DNA from: Chloroflexota bacterium
GTDB taxonomy: Bacteria > Chloroflexota > Anaerolineae > Anaerolineales > UBA11579
Direction of reading: 5' to 3'
Assembly: GCA_003250455.1 (NCBI GenBank)
Contig: QKGK01000347.1
Coordinates: forward strand, 1 to 5,788
DNA: 5,788 nucleotides
The notes beneath the pieces were generated by a model that saw only the letters and a program-made list of their open reading frames with translations, made no database searches and was not told where the DNA came from. Below, one piece after another: positions 1 to 5,494 of this stretch (position 1 is its first letter; each line of letters opens with the position of its first letter). The translations under genes and the position numbers were made by a program.

Positions 1-1212
1 ACAGGGGAACTCTTCCGGGTTAGGGTCCGTGGCTATTGACCAGAGCCGGTCAAACTCCTGCAAGTATGCCGCGGCAATCTCGGCATTGTCGATAACCACT
101 ATATTCTCATCATTGCTCTGATCGGCGTTATTGGAGAAGTTGAACGATCCTGTTACCACGATATGCTCGTCGATGACAAACACTTTGTGGTGCATCGTCC
201 GGGGGTTGCCATCCTGCCGCATAGGCAAACCGGCGCAGAACAGATAACTCAGCTCGCTGTACTCGGTCTCAGACCCGCGGGTTTCAAAGATCCCGGCTAC
301 ATCCACCCCATTTACCGCTCGCCGCAGTATCGTCCCGCCCATATCGTCCTGGGTGAAGGAAAAGGCCATAAAACGGATCTCCGACTGCGCCGTGCCCAGC
401 AGTTCCGCCAGGTAAGTTGCCACCTCGTCCTCCGCTCCAAAGCGCACCGCAACCTTTGTTCCATTGATGACAATATCCTGCTGGGCTACCGTGGAAGGGG
501 AGGTCGGGCCAAATTCATCGTCATCCCACATTTCCGAAAACTCTCTTTCAAAAATGCGGGCAGCAGCCCTGGATTTCAGCACGATCACGTTATTATTGTT
601 ATACAGTGTGCCGTTCACCGTGATGTTCGTTGAGCCAGTCCAGACGATCGTTTGGTCGAAGATCCAGAATTTGTTGTGCATCAGCGCGCCGCGATGGTCG
701 TCTTTTACCTCTATCCCGGCATCTTCTAGCATGGCAAATTGCCCATGCCCGTCCTCCTCATCGGCCTCAATACCATACTCGTCGTCTGTGACCCATTGCA
801 CTTCCACACCGCGGGCATCGGCCGCGATCAATGCCTCAGCAACGGCATCCAGGTTGAACTCAAAAGAAGCAATATGAATCGTAGATTGCGCCGCATTGAT
901 ATAATCGATCAGCGCCGCTTCGATATAGTTATCCTCGTTACCCGGATCGGTGAAATACACTTCCCACCAATCGCCTGTCGTCGCGTCTTCGTTTACCGGT
1001 GAGGATGTCGGATTCCCGCTATCTGGGGTATCCGCTGTATCCGGGTTTGGTGTGGTCATGAACACGCGCGAGCCCAAAATAGGCTCCAGCATATCATCTA
1101 CAGCCACAGGATCAATGAATCCAAACACGCCAAGAACCAAAACAAGAATAAATACGATCGAAATAATCTGCCTTGTCCTCGAATTACTGGTGGTTGTCTG
1201 CTTCTTTGCCAT
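1..1212 (-). CDS. Membrane-anchored phospholipase D-superfamily protein (two HKD motifs), C-terminus cut by window edge
   Basis: 404 codons are open from ATG at 1212 down to base 1 with no stop, so the C-terminus lies outside the window. Seen: a basic N-terminus, one hydrophobic segment (residues 16-33) with no lipobox Cys, a Pro/Thr/Asp/Ser-rich linker (about 55-80), then two PLD repeats. HKD motif 1 is HNKFWIFD (H179, K181, D186) followed by GSTN (193-196). HKD motif 2 is HHKVFVID (H341, K343, D348) followed by GSFN (355-358). Both catalytic sets are complete, so one active site formed by the two halves is expected. Family knowledge: such proteins are phosphodiesterases acting on phospholipids or nucleic acids; the simple layout resembles Nuc/NucT-like nucleases as much as cardiolipin synthases, and the substrate cannot be read. 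The anchor suggests the catalytic part faces outside the cytoplasm. Start choice: AAGGAG lies 6 nt upstream of ATG 1212; an in-frame ATG at 1218 touches the Shine-Dalgarno and is less likely. The start overlaps the end of the upstream gene. Confidence 0.93.
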   Translation of the reverse strand, partial: MAKKQTTTSNSRTRQIISIVFILVLVLGVFGFIDPVAVDDMLEPILGSRVFMTTPNPDTADTPDSGNPTSSPVNEDATTGDWWEVYFTDPGNEDNYIEAALIDYINAAQSTIHIASFEFNLDAVAEALIAADARGVEVQWVTDDEYGIEADEEDGHGQFAMLEDAGIEVKDDHRGALMHNKFWIFDQTIVWTGSTNITVNGTLYNNNNVIVLKSRAAARIFEREFSEMWDDDEFGPTSPSTVAQQDIVINGTKVAVRFGAEDEVATYLAELLGTAQSEIRFMAFSFTQDDMGGTILRRAVNGVDVAGIFETRGSETEYSELSYLFCAGLPMRQDGNPRTMHHKVFVIDEHIVVTGSFNFSNNADQSNDENIVVIDNAEIAAAYLQEFDRLWSIATDPNPEEFPC

Positions 1213-1711
1213 CCACATCTCCTTCTAAGAATATCTTCAATGCTTGGATAAAATCGGATGGGTCGCTTCGCCCCATCAACATCGCTTGTAATTTTTGGTG
1301 GTCCGGTTCTGCAAAAGATTCCCCGTACATCACCCGGGCTTGTTCAATGATCTTGTCGAGCAGTTCTGGGGCTGCCACCTGGTCCGCTATTGCCTGGTTG
1401 ACATACCGCGCCAGCCGGCGAACCGCCTTGAGCCGGGGATACATGCTTTCGTCAGCGGCTGCATCATCCAGGTCTTCGGTGCTGGTGACAATATTCCGCA
1501 CCCGGTCTTCTGCCCATTTGAGAAATACCTTTGCGCTGGTATCGTCCAGGTTAGTGGTAAGGTTCTCATTCCCATACAAACCTTCAATCTCTCGCTGGAG
1601 ACGTTTTTCCATCCGGTTGTCTTTCATTCCTTTTGGCATGGGCTGCTCCTCTGCGGGTGGCTGCTCTTCGGGTGCTTCTTTTCCAAATAATTTGCGGAAT
1701 AATTTCTTCAT
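1184..1711 (-). CDS. Hypothetical charged helical protein, first gene of the PLD unit
   Basis: 175 codons from ATG 1711, preceded by GAGG with a 7-nt gap. I do not recognise the family. Seen: a basic amphipathic N-terminus (MKKLFRKLFGKE), a Pro/Glu-rich stretch (about 13-30) and then a mostly helix-forming, highly charged body with no transmembrane segment, no Cys and no obvious catalytic motif. The N-terminus could touch the membrane surface, which is inference only. Its last 29 bases overlap the start of the membrane-anchored PLD-family gene, whose Shine-Dalgarno lies inside this reading frame. That argues for one mRNA, translational coupling and perhaps a shared function. A longer version from GTG at 1729 is possible on paper, but that codon abuts a TATAAT -10 box and lacks a ribosome binding site. 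The frame is long, runs opposite to competing frames and has its own expression signals, so it is probably real. Confidence 0.8.
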   Translation of the reverse strand: MKKLFRKLFGKEAPEEQPPAEEQPMPKGMKDNRMEKRLQREIEGLYGNENLTTNLDDTSAKVFLKWAEDRVRNIVTSTEDLDDAAADESMYPRLKAVRRLARYVNQAIADQVAAPELLDKIIEQARVMYGESFAEPDHQKLQAMLMGRSDPSDFIQALKIFLEGDVDGKEADNHQ

Positions 1712-1729
1712 TGCTTTACCTCGCTGCAC

Positions 1730-1735
1730 ATTATA
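1730..1735 (-). promoter_or_regulatory. Probable -10 box for the 1711-1184 / PLD unit
   Basis: A perfect TATAAT on the minus strand ends 18 nt before the ATG at 1711. It would give a leader of roughly 12 nt that still contains the GAGG ribosome binding site. No convincing -35 hexamer sits 16-18 nt upstream, so it may need an activator, or the match may be chance in an AT-rich spacer. Confidence 0.4.
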
Positions 1736-1829
1736 CTTGAGGAATTCGACTTTACCATTATGGATATGGCAACCTCCAATATTCCACGGCTGTCAATATT
1801 TCCTGTATATTCGTTTTTTCCATTCACCT

Positions 1830-1850
1830 GACAAATCTGTAATCTTTGTC
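1830..1850. promoter_or_regulatory. Inverted repeat GACAAA-N9-TTTGTC in the divergent spacer, possible operator
   Basis: Perfect 6-bp arms with a 21-bp overall span, about one and a half to two helical turns. It sits in the roughly 200-bp region between the divergent minus-strand PLD unit and the plus-strand HD-GYP gene, about 32 bp upstream of the plus-strand TATAAT. The geometry suits a dimeric regulator that could act on either gene. No known regulator site is recognised and a 6-bp palindrome can occur by chance. Confidence 0.25.
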
Positions 1851-1881
1851 CAAATTCGTTTCCCAATCATGGGTTCTTCAC

Positions 1882-1887
1882 TATAAT
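1882..1887 (+). promoter_or_regulatory. Probable -10 box of the HD-GYP gene
   Basis: A perfect TATAAT ends 26 nt upstream of the ATG at 1914, giving a leader of about 20 nt. The hexamer at the 17-nt spacing (TTTCCC, 1859-1864) is a poor -35. The ribosome binding site is also weak: a purine stretch (AGAAGAGAG) about 10 nt before the start. Expression may be modest or activator-dependent. Confidence 0.4.
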
Positions 1888-1913
1888 AAAGAACAGAAGA
1901 GAGTCGTCTATAT

Positions 1914-3581
1914 ATGCAACTGGGTATTTTATTTCATCTGCTTCCTTATATCATTTCTTTTCTCATCTCATTTTCAATCGGTCTGATCACCTGGCAGCGC
2001 CGTGTAGTGAGGGGAGTAAGGGTATATTCCTTCTTGGCTTTCAGCCAATGCACGATTTCATTTGGCTACATCATGGAGCTGACCTCTTCCACCCTGAATG
2101 GTAAGATCCTTTGGGATGATTTCCAGTGGGTTGGCTTCATCCTCTGGGTAGTTCTCTTTCCCTTGTTTGCCGTCCAGTTCACGCAGGACAAACGCCTGGA
2201 TAAACCACTCACCTATTTACTCCTTGCCATTATCCCCCTGTCTTTCACTTTGCTGGTATTCACAAACCCAAGTCATGGCCTGATCCATAGCAATGAATCC
2301 CTGATCCCCGGGAGCCCATTCGATGCCCTGACGTATGATTTCACTCCTGCAGTGTGGATATTTGCCATTTACAGCTATGTGATCCTGATGGTTTCCTTTG
2401 CCAGGTTATTGTTGGACTTCTTTATAACTGCCCCCATTTACCGTGCTCAGGTTGCCGCGGTGATCATCGGCGCGGGGATTCCCATTTTCACAACCATATT
2501 GGTGCTTCTCGGGATCAATTTCGGAACCCAACGCGATATTTCACCGATCACCCTGGCAATCGGCAATATCTTCGTTTCCTGGGGGCTGCTCCGCTACCAA
2601 TTGTTCGATGTCGTCCCAGTTGCCTGGGATGTGGTCATCCAGACCATGGATGACCTGGTCATCGTGCTCGACCCCCACTTTCGTATTCTGGGGCTGAACA
2701 ATATCGCCAAAAAACTGTTTGAACTAAATGACGTATCCATTGTCGGAAAATCCGCTGAAGAGGTCTTTGGCCAGTGGTGGCCGCAACTCTCCACCCTGGA
2801 AAACACCGACGAGGGGCAAATGGAACTGGAAATTAATTTCCAGGGAGAGGAAAGGGTGATCGACATCCACGTCTCCCCGCTGCGAGACCAGCACGATTAT
2901 CAGATCGGCAGAGTCTATGTAGCGCGCAATATATCCGACCTAAAAACCATGGAATATGAGCTGCGTGTGCTCAACGGCAGGCTGGAAGAACTGGTGTCGG
3001 AACGCACTCAGGAATTGGAAGATGCCTATTATTCCACGCTGGAAGGATGGGCCAAAGCCCTCGAAATTCGCGACAAAGAAACCGAGGGGCATTCCCGGCG
3101 CGTCACCGACCTGGTAGAAAAAATGGCCCGGGAAGTAGGTTTTAATTCCCAGGAGATCGAGGACATTCGCCGGGGTGCATTACTGCACGATATTGGCAAA
3201 ATGGCAATTTCCGACGAGATCCTGCATAAACCCGGCCCTCTCACGCCAGAAGAACGGCTCACCATGCAGCAGCATCCGCTGATTGCCAAAGAACTGCTTT
3301 CCCACATCACATTTTTGCAGAAAGCCCTGGAGATCCCCTGTGCCCACCATGAACGTTGGGATGGAAAGGGATACCCCAATGGACTTAAAGGGGAAGAGAT
3401 TCCACTTTCTGCGCGCATCTTCACCTATATCGATCACTGGGATGCCCTGCTCTCCGACCGGCCTTACCGCAAGGCATGGTCGCGTGAGGAGACCACCGAC
3501 TACATTCAGGAAAACGCCGGGACGATCTTTGACCCCGCCTTGCTGGAAATTTTCTTCAGCATCATCGAACAGGAAAAATAA
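1914..3581 (+). CDS. 7TM-PAS-HD-GYP membrane protein, probable cyclic-di-GMP phosphodiesterase
   Basis: 555 residues in three parts. Residues about 5-230 are seven hydrophobic segments resembling the N-terminal 7TM region of some histidine kinases; the last loops into a typical LLRYQLFDVVPVAWD linker. Residues about 245-340 form a PAS domain (starting DDLVIVLD). Residues about 342-373 are a predicted coiled coil. The rest is an HD-GYP domain with all expected metal ligands: E389, H393, H425-D426 (HDIGK), H454, H478-H479, the HHERWDGKGYP motif (478-488) and D507, plus K429 and DRPYR (515-519). There is no GGDEF, kinase or receiver domain. Family knowledge: HD-GYP enzymes hydrolyse c-di-GMP to pGpG or GMP, lowering the signal that favours biofilm. 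Inference: the membrane part and the PAS domain sense a ligand, light or redox state and pass it through the coiled coil to the cytoplasmic catalytic domain. No partner gene lies next to it and it looks monocistronic. Confidence 0.95.
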   Translation: MQLGILFHLLPYIISFLISFSIGLITWQRRVVRGVRVYSFLAFSQCTISFGYIMELTSSTLNGKILWDDFQWVGFILWVVLFPLFAVQFTQDKRLDKPLTYLLLAIIPLSFTLLVFTNPSHGLIHSNESLIPGSPFDALTYDFTPAVWIFAIYSYVILMVSFARLLLDFFITAPIYRAQVAAVIIGAGIPIFTTILVLLGINFGTQRDISPITLAIGNIFVSWGLLRYQLFDVVPVAWDVVIQTMDDLVIVLDPHFRILGLNNIAKKLFELNDVSIVGKSAEEVFGQWWPQLSTLENTDEGQMELEINFQGEERVIDIHVSPLRDQHDYQIGRVYVARNISDLKTMEYELRVLNGRLEELVSERTQELEDAYYSTLEGWAKALEIRDKETEGHSRRVTDLVEKMAREVGFNSQEIEDIRRGALLHDIGKMAISDEILHKPGPLTPEERLTMQQHPLIAKELLSHITFLQKALEIPCAHHERWDGKGYPNGLKGEEIPLSARIFTYIDHWDALLSDRPYRKAWSREETTDYIQENAGTIFDPALLEIFFSIIEQEK

Positions 3582-3616
3582 TTCTTTTTCTCTCTCTCTT
3601 CATTTTTTCTTGCGAT

Positions 3617-3628
3617 CAACAAATGTCA
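3617..3628. promoter_or_regulatory. Degenerate second LexA-like half-palindrome
   Basis: CAACAAATGTCA shares a 9-base core (AACAAATGT) with the complement of the intact box at 3649-3660, but its outer bases differ. The two centres are 32 bp apart, close to three helical turns, so two dimers would bind the same DNA face. A perfect 7-bp inverted repeat (GTCAAGC, 3625-3631, with GCTTGAC, 3639-3645) overlaps it and the -35 box. It could instead be a relic or coincidence. Confidence 0.25.
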
Positions 3629-3640
3629 AGCGGATTATGC

Positions 3641-3669
3641 TTGACTCAGAACATTTGTTCTAATACAAT
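3641..3669 (+). promoter_or_regulatory. Sigma70-type promoter for the small open frame at 3701/3710
   Basis: TTGACT (3641-3646), 17-nt spacer, TACAAT (3664-3669): five of six matches to consensus in each hexamer with ideal spacing. Transcription would start near 3676, about 30 nt before the candidate start codons. The spacer is occupied by a GAAC-N4-GTTC palindrome, so a repressor bound there would block RNA polymerase directly. Confidence 0.65.
3649..3660. promoter_or_regulatory. LexA (SOS) box of Gram-positive type, GAAC-N4-GTTC
   Basis: GAACATTTGTTC has the perfect outer half-sites GAAC and GTTC four bases apart, the core of the Bacillus-type LexA/DinR operator. Flanking bases extend the symmetry to AGAAC...GTTCT. 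It lies wholly between the -35 and -10 of a near-consensus promoter, the classic place for LexA repression. Which LexA motif this organism uses is unknown, since lexA is not in the window. Confidence 0.5.
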
Positions 3670-3709
3670 TTAAATACCACTTTTCCTACCCGCCCCACGG
3701 ATGGTCATG

Positions 3710-3877
3710 ATGAAATATGAAGAATGGATTCTATACGAAGAAAAACGGTTGAGCCAGCCTGCGCCAAACACTTGGGTATCCCTGGAACCTGCAGTTTTCC
3801 CTTCACCCCCTGCAAAAGAAGACAAACCCCATGTGTGGACATTAATCGTGCAGGTTTTTAATTCGCAGCGCATCTGA
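3710..3877 (+). CDS. Small 55-residue protein gene, possibly SOS-controlled
   Basis: A short open frame with in-frame ATGs at 3701, 3707 and 3710. I chose 3710 because GGATGG (3699-3704) lies 5 nt upstream; starting at 3701 gives 58 residues. The product begins MKYEEWILYEEKRL, is rich in Pro in the middle, and ends VWTLIVQVFNSQRI. It has an acidic/basic N-terminal half and no transmembrane segment, signal peptide or recognised motif; the family is unknown. The main argument that it is real is context: a near-consensus promoter with a LexA-type box lies immediately upstream and no other frame in this strand segment could be its target. If so, the protein would be made after DNA damage. The ribosome binding site is not strong and no homologue could be checked. 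The alternative is that the promoter makes a non-coding RNA or reads on into the cold-shock gene. Confidence 0.5.
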   Translation: MKYEEWILYEEKRLSQPAPNTWVSLEPAVFPSPPAKEDKPHVWTLIVQVFNSQRI

Positions 3878-3917
3878 TTCAAAAGATTGGGACCGATTCA
3901 GACAGCCCGAAAACCAG

Positions 3918-3947
3918 TTGACACGCTTTGGTGCTTTGTGCTACACT
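3918..3947 (+). promoter_or_regulatory. Promoter of the cold-shock gene
   Basis: A perfect TTGACA (3918-3923), an 18-nt spacer, and TACACT (3942-3947) directly preceded by TGC, an extended -10 signal. The expected start near 3954 leaves a leader of about 97 nt before the GTG at 4051, typical of csp mRNAs. The spacer carries a short direct repeat, GCTTTG at 3925-3930 and 3933-3938. Confidence 0.7.
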
Positions 3948-3972
3948 CTAAAATGCTTGAAATAAGACAGAA

Positions 3973-4050
3973 GTTCCATAGAAAGACCCCCTCTTGATTT
4001 GGAACCCATGCAAGTCCAAGCGTCAACTTTTGAGAAAGGAGTTCCAAATC
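3973..4050 (+). promoter_or_regulatory. Structured 5' leader of the cold-shock gene, candidate RNA switch
   Basis: GATTTGGAAC (3996-4005) and GTTCCAAATC (4041-4050) are perfect 10-bp complements. The 3' arm fills the whole gap between the Shine-Dalgarno AAGGAG (4036-4041) and the GTG start, even sharing its last G, so this hairpin should hinder ribosome loading. An upstream GTTCCA (3973-3978) can pair with TGGAAC (4000-4005) instead; the two hairpins cannot coexist. Family knowledge: csp leaders in other bacteria refold with temperature and control translation. The exclusive pairing seen here fits such a switch, but which fold is favoured at which temperature is inference. Confidence 0.55.
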
Positions 4051-4266
4051 GTGTCTGAAACAAAAGAAACTGGTACAGTAAAATGGTTCAACAGCCAAAA
4101 AGGTTATGGATTCATTGAACGCGACAACGGCGCAGGCGATGTGTTCGTACACTTCAGCGCTATCGTCGAGGAAGGATTCAAAAACCTGAATGAAGGCGAG
4201 CAGGTTGAATTCGTTGTCCGTAAGGGCGACAAAGGGCCCCAGGCCCAGGAAGTCCGCAAGATCTAG
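4051..4266 (+). CDS. csp: CspA-family cold-shock protein
   Basis: 71 residues, the usual length for a single cold-shock domain, a five-stranded OB-fold that binds single-stranded RNA and DNA. Both nucleic-acid-binding motifs are intact: RNP1 KGYGFIE (17-23) and RNP2 DVFVHFSAI (30-38), preceded by TGTVKWFN (7-14). The C-terminal strand ends GPQAQEVRKI. It is expected to act in the cytoplasm as an RNA chaperone that melts structures blocking translation. The start is GTG at 4051, with AAGGAG nine bases upstream; an in-frame ATG at 3994 would add 19 residues unlike the family and precedes the ribosome binding site, so it was rejected. It has its own promoter, a long structured leader and a terminator, so it is a single-gene unit. 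Whether it is cold-induced or constitutive cannot be told from the protein. Confidence 0.97.
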   Translation: MSETKETGTVKWFNSQKGYGFIERDNGAGDVFVHFSAIVEEGFKNLNEGEQVEFVVRKGDKGPQAQEVRKI

Positions 4267-4288
4267 ACTTTAATAAATCTGTACCCAT

Positions 4289-4322
4289 AAAACAGGCTGG
4301 GAATCCCAGCCTGTTTTTTTTT
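4289..4322 (+). terminator. Intrinsic terminator of the cold-shock gene
   Basis: A perfect 11-bp stem (AACAGGCTGGG / CCCAGCCTGTT) with a 3-nt AAT loop, running into a T tract that continues to 4322. It lies 22 nt after the csp stop. The other strand has only a short T run (TTTT), so it may also stop minus-strand transcription from the convergent phosphotransferase gene, but less well. Confidence 0.92.
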
Positions 4323-4346
4323 GTGAATTTGAGACGGATCAGCAGA

Positions 4347-5237
4347 TCAGGGAAGCTTCCGGCTTTTTAGCCAGGCCGCCAGCGTCTCCCGGATGCTCTC
4401 CGCCGTGTGCCCGACAAAATCATCTTTGGTGCCGGCCAGGAACCCCCACAGGTCATAATATTCCAGCACATGATACCACTCCAGGCCAACCGGTTCGATG
4501 CCCAAACGCGCGCAAAAGCGTTCTTCAAGCCCCCTGCCGCGCAGTTCCCGGTGAATGAACAACGGCAGCAAAAACTCGAACAGCGGATCACCAAAGCTGG
4601 CATTTGCAAAATCGATCACCCCAACCAGCTTGCCCTCCCGTGCAATGAAGTTATCCGGATATAGATCTCCGTTACTGAAGCGTAGTTGCGGCAGCGGTGG
4701 GAGTTCGAGCTTTAACTCCTGGTAGACCTTGCGCGCTACCAGGTCGTTGAACGGCTTTAATTTCTGGTAGGCGTGGTCCAGCAAATCTTCTGCGCTGGAA
4801 CGGTCCACCCAGGCTGGTAAATTCTCCAGCACTTCCTCCGGCAGGGAGAGCAGCCGGATGGCGGAATCGATGTATAAGTCCTCCGCCCAGGCTTCACCCG
4901 CCAGCAGCGGCTTGAGCAGCGTTTCGCCCTCAATAAAATCCATAAAGTAGCACGGCTGGCCGAAGGTTTTGCCTTTCTTATCCAGGCCGTATACGCCTGG
5001 GGTCGGCACCTCCACATTCTGCAAGACCTCCAGCACTTTATATTCCCGCGCACTGGTACGGCTGTGCATCCGGAATACGAAAGACCTCGGCTCATCCCCC
5101 ACAAGCAGGTCAAAACGCCATGGAGCTTCACGGGTGCTTTTCCGCAGCATCTCAAACCGCTGGATGACCACTTCTTCCCCTAACGCAGTGGAGAAATATA
5201 TTTTAAATTTATCCAGATGATTCTGCGGGTTCTGCAT
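4347..5237 (-). CDS. APH/choline-kinase-like phosphotransferase
   Basis: 296 residues from ATG 5237, the normal size for the aminoglycoside phosphotransferase (APH) superfamily, protein-kinase-fold enzymes that move phosphate from ATP to a small molecule. Seen: an N-lobe strand FVFRMHS with Arg where kinases usually have the ATP-binding Lys, a following EYKVLEVL helix with the partner Glu, a hinge strand (YFMDFIEGETLL), the catalytic loop FSNGDLYPDNF (187-197) and the metal-binding IDF with D209. The catalytic loop has Asn189 instead of the usual His of the HGD motif, while D191 and N196 are kept, so activity is likely. The substrate is unknown. Members include antibiotic, choline, fructosamine and homoserine kinases, and nothing here justifies calling it a resistance gene. 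Start choice: GGAG lies 5 nt before ATG 5237; an in-frame TTG at 5255 has no such site. It is a single-gene unit, convergent with csp. Confidence 0.88.
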   Translation of the reverse strand: MQNPQNHLDKFKIYFSTALGEEVVIQRFEMLRKSTREAPWRFDLLVGDEPRSFVFRMHSRTSAREYKVLEVLQNVEVPTPGVYGLDKKGKTFGQPCYFMDFIEGETLLKPLLAGEAWAEDLYIDSAIRLLSLPEEVLENLPAWVDRSSAEDLLDHAYQKLKPFNDLVARKVYQELKLELPPLPQLRFSNGDLYPDNFIAREGKLVGVIDFANASFGDPLFEFLLPLFIHRELRGRGLEERFCARLGIEPVGLEWYHVLEYYDLWGFLAGTKDDFVGHTAESIRETLAAWLKSRKLP

Positions 5238-5273
5238 ACCCACTCCGGAAATCAATCAAATATGGAGAACTTC

Positions 5274-5302
5274 ATTATACATTTCTGTGATAATTTTGGC
5301 AG
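5274..5302 (-). promoter_or_regulatory. Probable promoter of the phosphotransferase gene
   Basis: On the minus strand: CTGCCA (5302-5297, four of six matches to -35), a 17-nt spacer and a perfect TATAAT (5279-5274). The predicted start near 5267 gives a leader of about 30 nt containing the GGAG ribosome binding site of ATG 5237. Confidence 0.5.
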
Positions 5303-5349
5303 ATTATTCCTTTTAGTTTTTTCCCGTTTATTCTCCCCTCTCATTTTTC

Positions 5350-5422
5350 TGGATTCCAGCGTGTGCGGGAATGATCTCTGTTTTTTTACGTGTCTTTCCC
5401 GCTTGGGTCTGGCGAGAATCCA
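5350..5422. repeat. Imperfect palindromic intergenic repeat (REP/MITE-like)
   Basis: Two related units face each other. The left unit is TGGATTC (5350-5356) followed by GCGGGAA (5365-5371). The right unit is TTCCCGC (5396-5402) followed by GAATCCA (5416-5422). Both 7-bp pairs are perfect inverted repeats, but the internal spacers differ (8 and 13 bases). The wording (GGATTCC...GCGGGAATGA) resembles short repeats scattered between genes in many bacterial genomes. Only one copy is in the window, so dispersal is inferred. The surrounding 5256-5494 has no credible gene. Confidence 0.5.
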
Positions 5423-5440
5423 CCCATAGTGTTAACGAAA

Positions 5441-5473
5441 ACCGCCTGCGGTCAGGAATCAACCGCAGGCGGA
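5441..5473 (-). terminator. Hairpin terminator of the molybdoenzyme gene
   Basis: CCGCCTGCGGT (5442-5452) and ACCGCAGGCGG (5462-5472) form a perfect 11-bp GC-rich stem with a 9-nt loop. It begins about 22 nt after the TAG at 5495 when read on the minus strand, where the stem runs directly into TTTT. The T tract is short, so termination may be partial or Rho-assisted. Confidence 0.7.
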
Positions 5474-5494
5474 AACGATTTTGTCCCAGTAATC

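Noticed and set aside
163..877. Plus-strand open frames opposite the PLD gene
   Set aside because: They lie antisense to a gene with two intact HKD motifs, have atypical composition and no ribosome binding site.
1712..1729. GTG start at 1729 for the 1711-1184 gene
   Set aside because: It directly abuts the TATAAT -10 box and has no Shine-Dalgarno, while ATG 1711 has GAGG at good spacing.
1173..1886. 237-codon plus-strand open frame opposite the 1711-1184 gene
   Set aside because: The product is Ser/Arg-rich with no recognisable domain, and it runs through the divergent promoter spacer. The opposite strand has a better start, ribosome binding site and overlap with the PLD gene.
3625..3645. 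GTCAAGC-N7-GCTTGAC as terminator of the HD-GYP gene
   Set aside because: The stem is only 7 bp, is not followed by a T tract, and overlaps the -35 box of the next promoter. No clear terminator was found for the HD-GYP gene.
3994..4050. ATG at 3994 as start of the cold-shock protein
   Set aside because: It would add 19 residues foreign to the family and place the strong AAGGAG inside the coding region; GTG 4051 fits the family length exactly.
5238..5255. TTG at 5255 as start of the phosphotransferase
   Set aside because: A rarer start codon with no ribosome binding site; ATG 5237 has GGAG five bases upstream.
5350..5472. CRISPR-like repeats
   Set aside because: There are only two diverged, inverted units and one separate hairpin, with no regular direct repeats or spacers.
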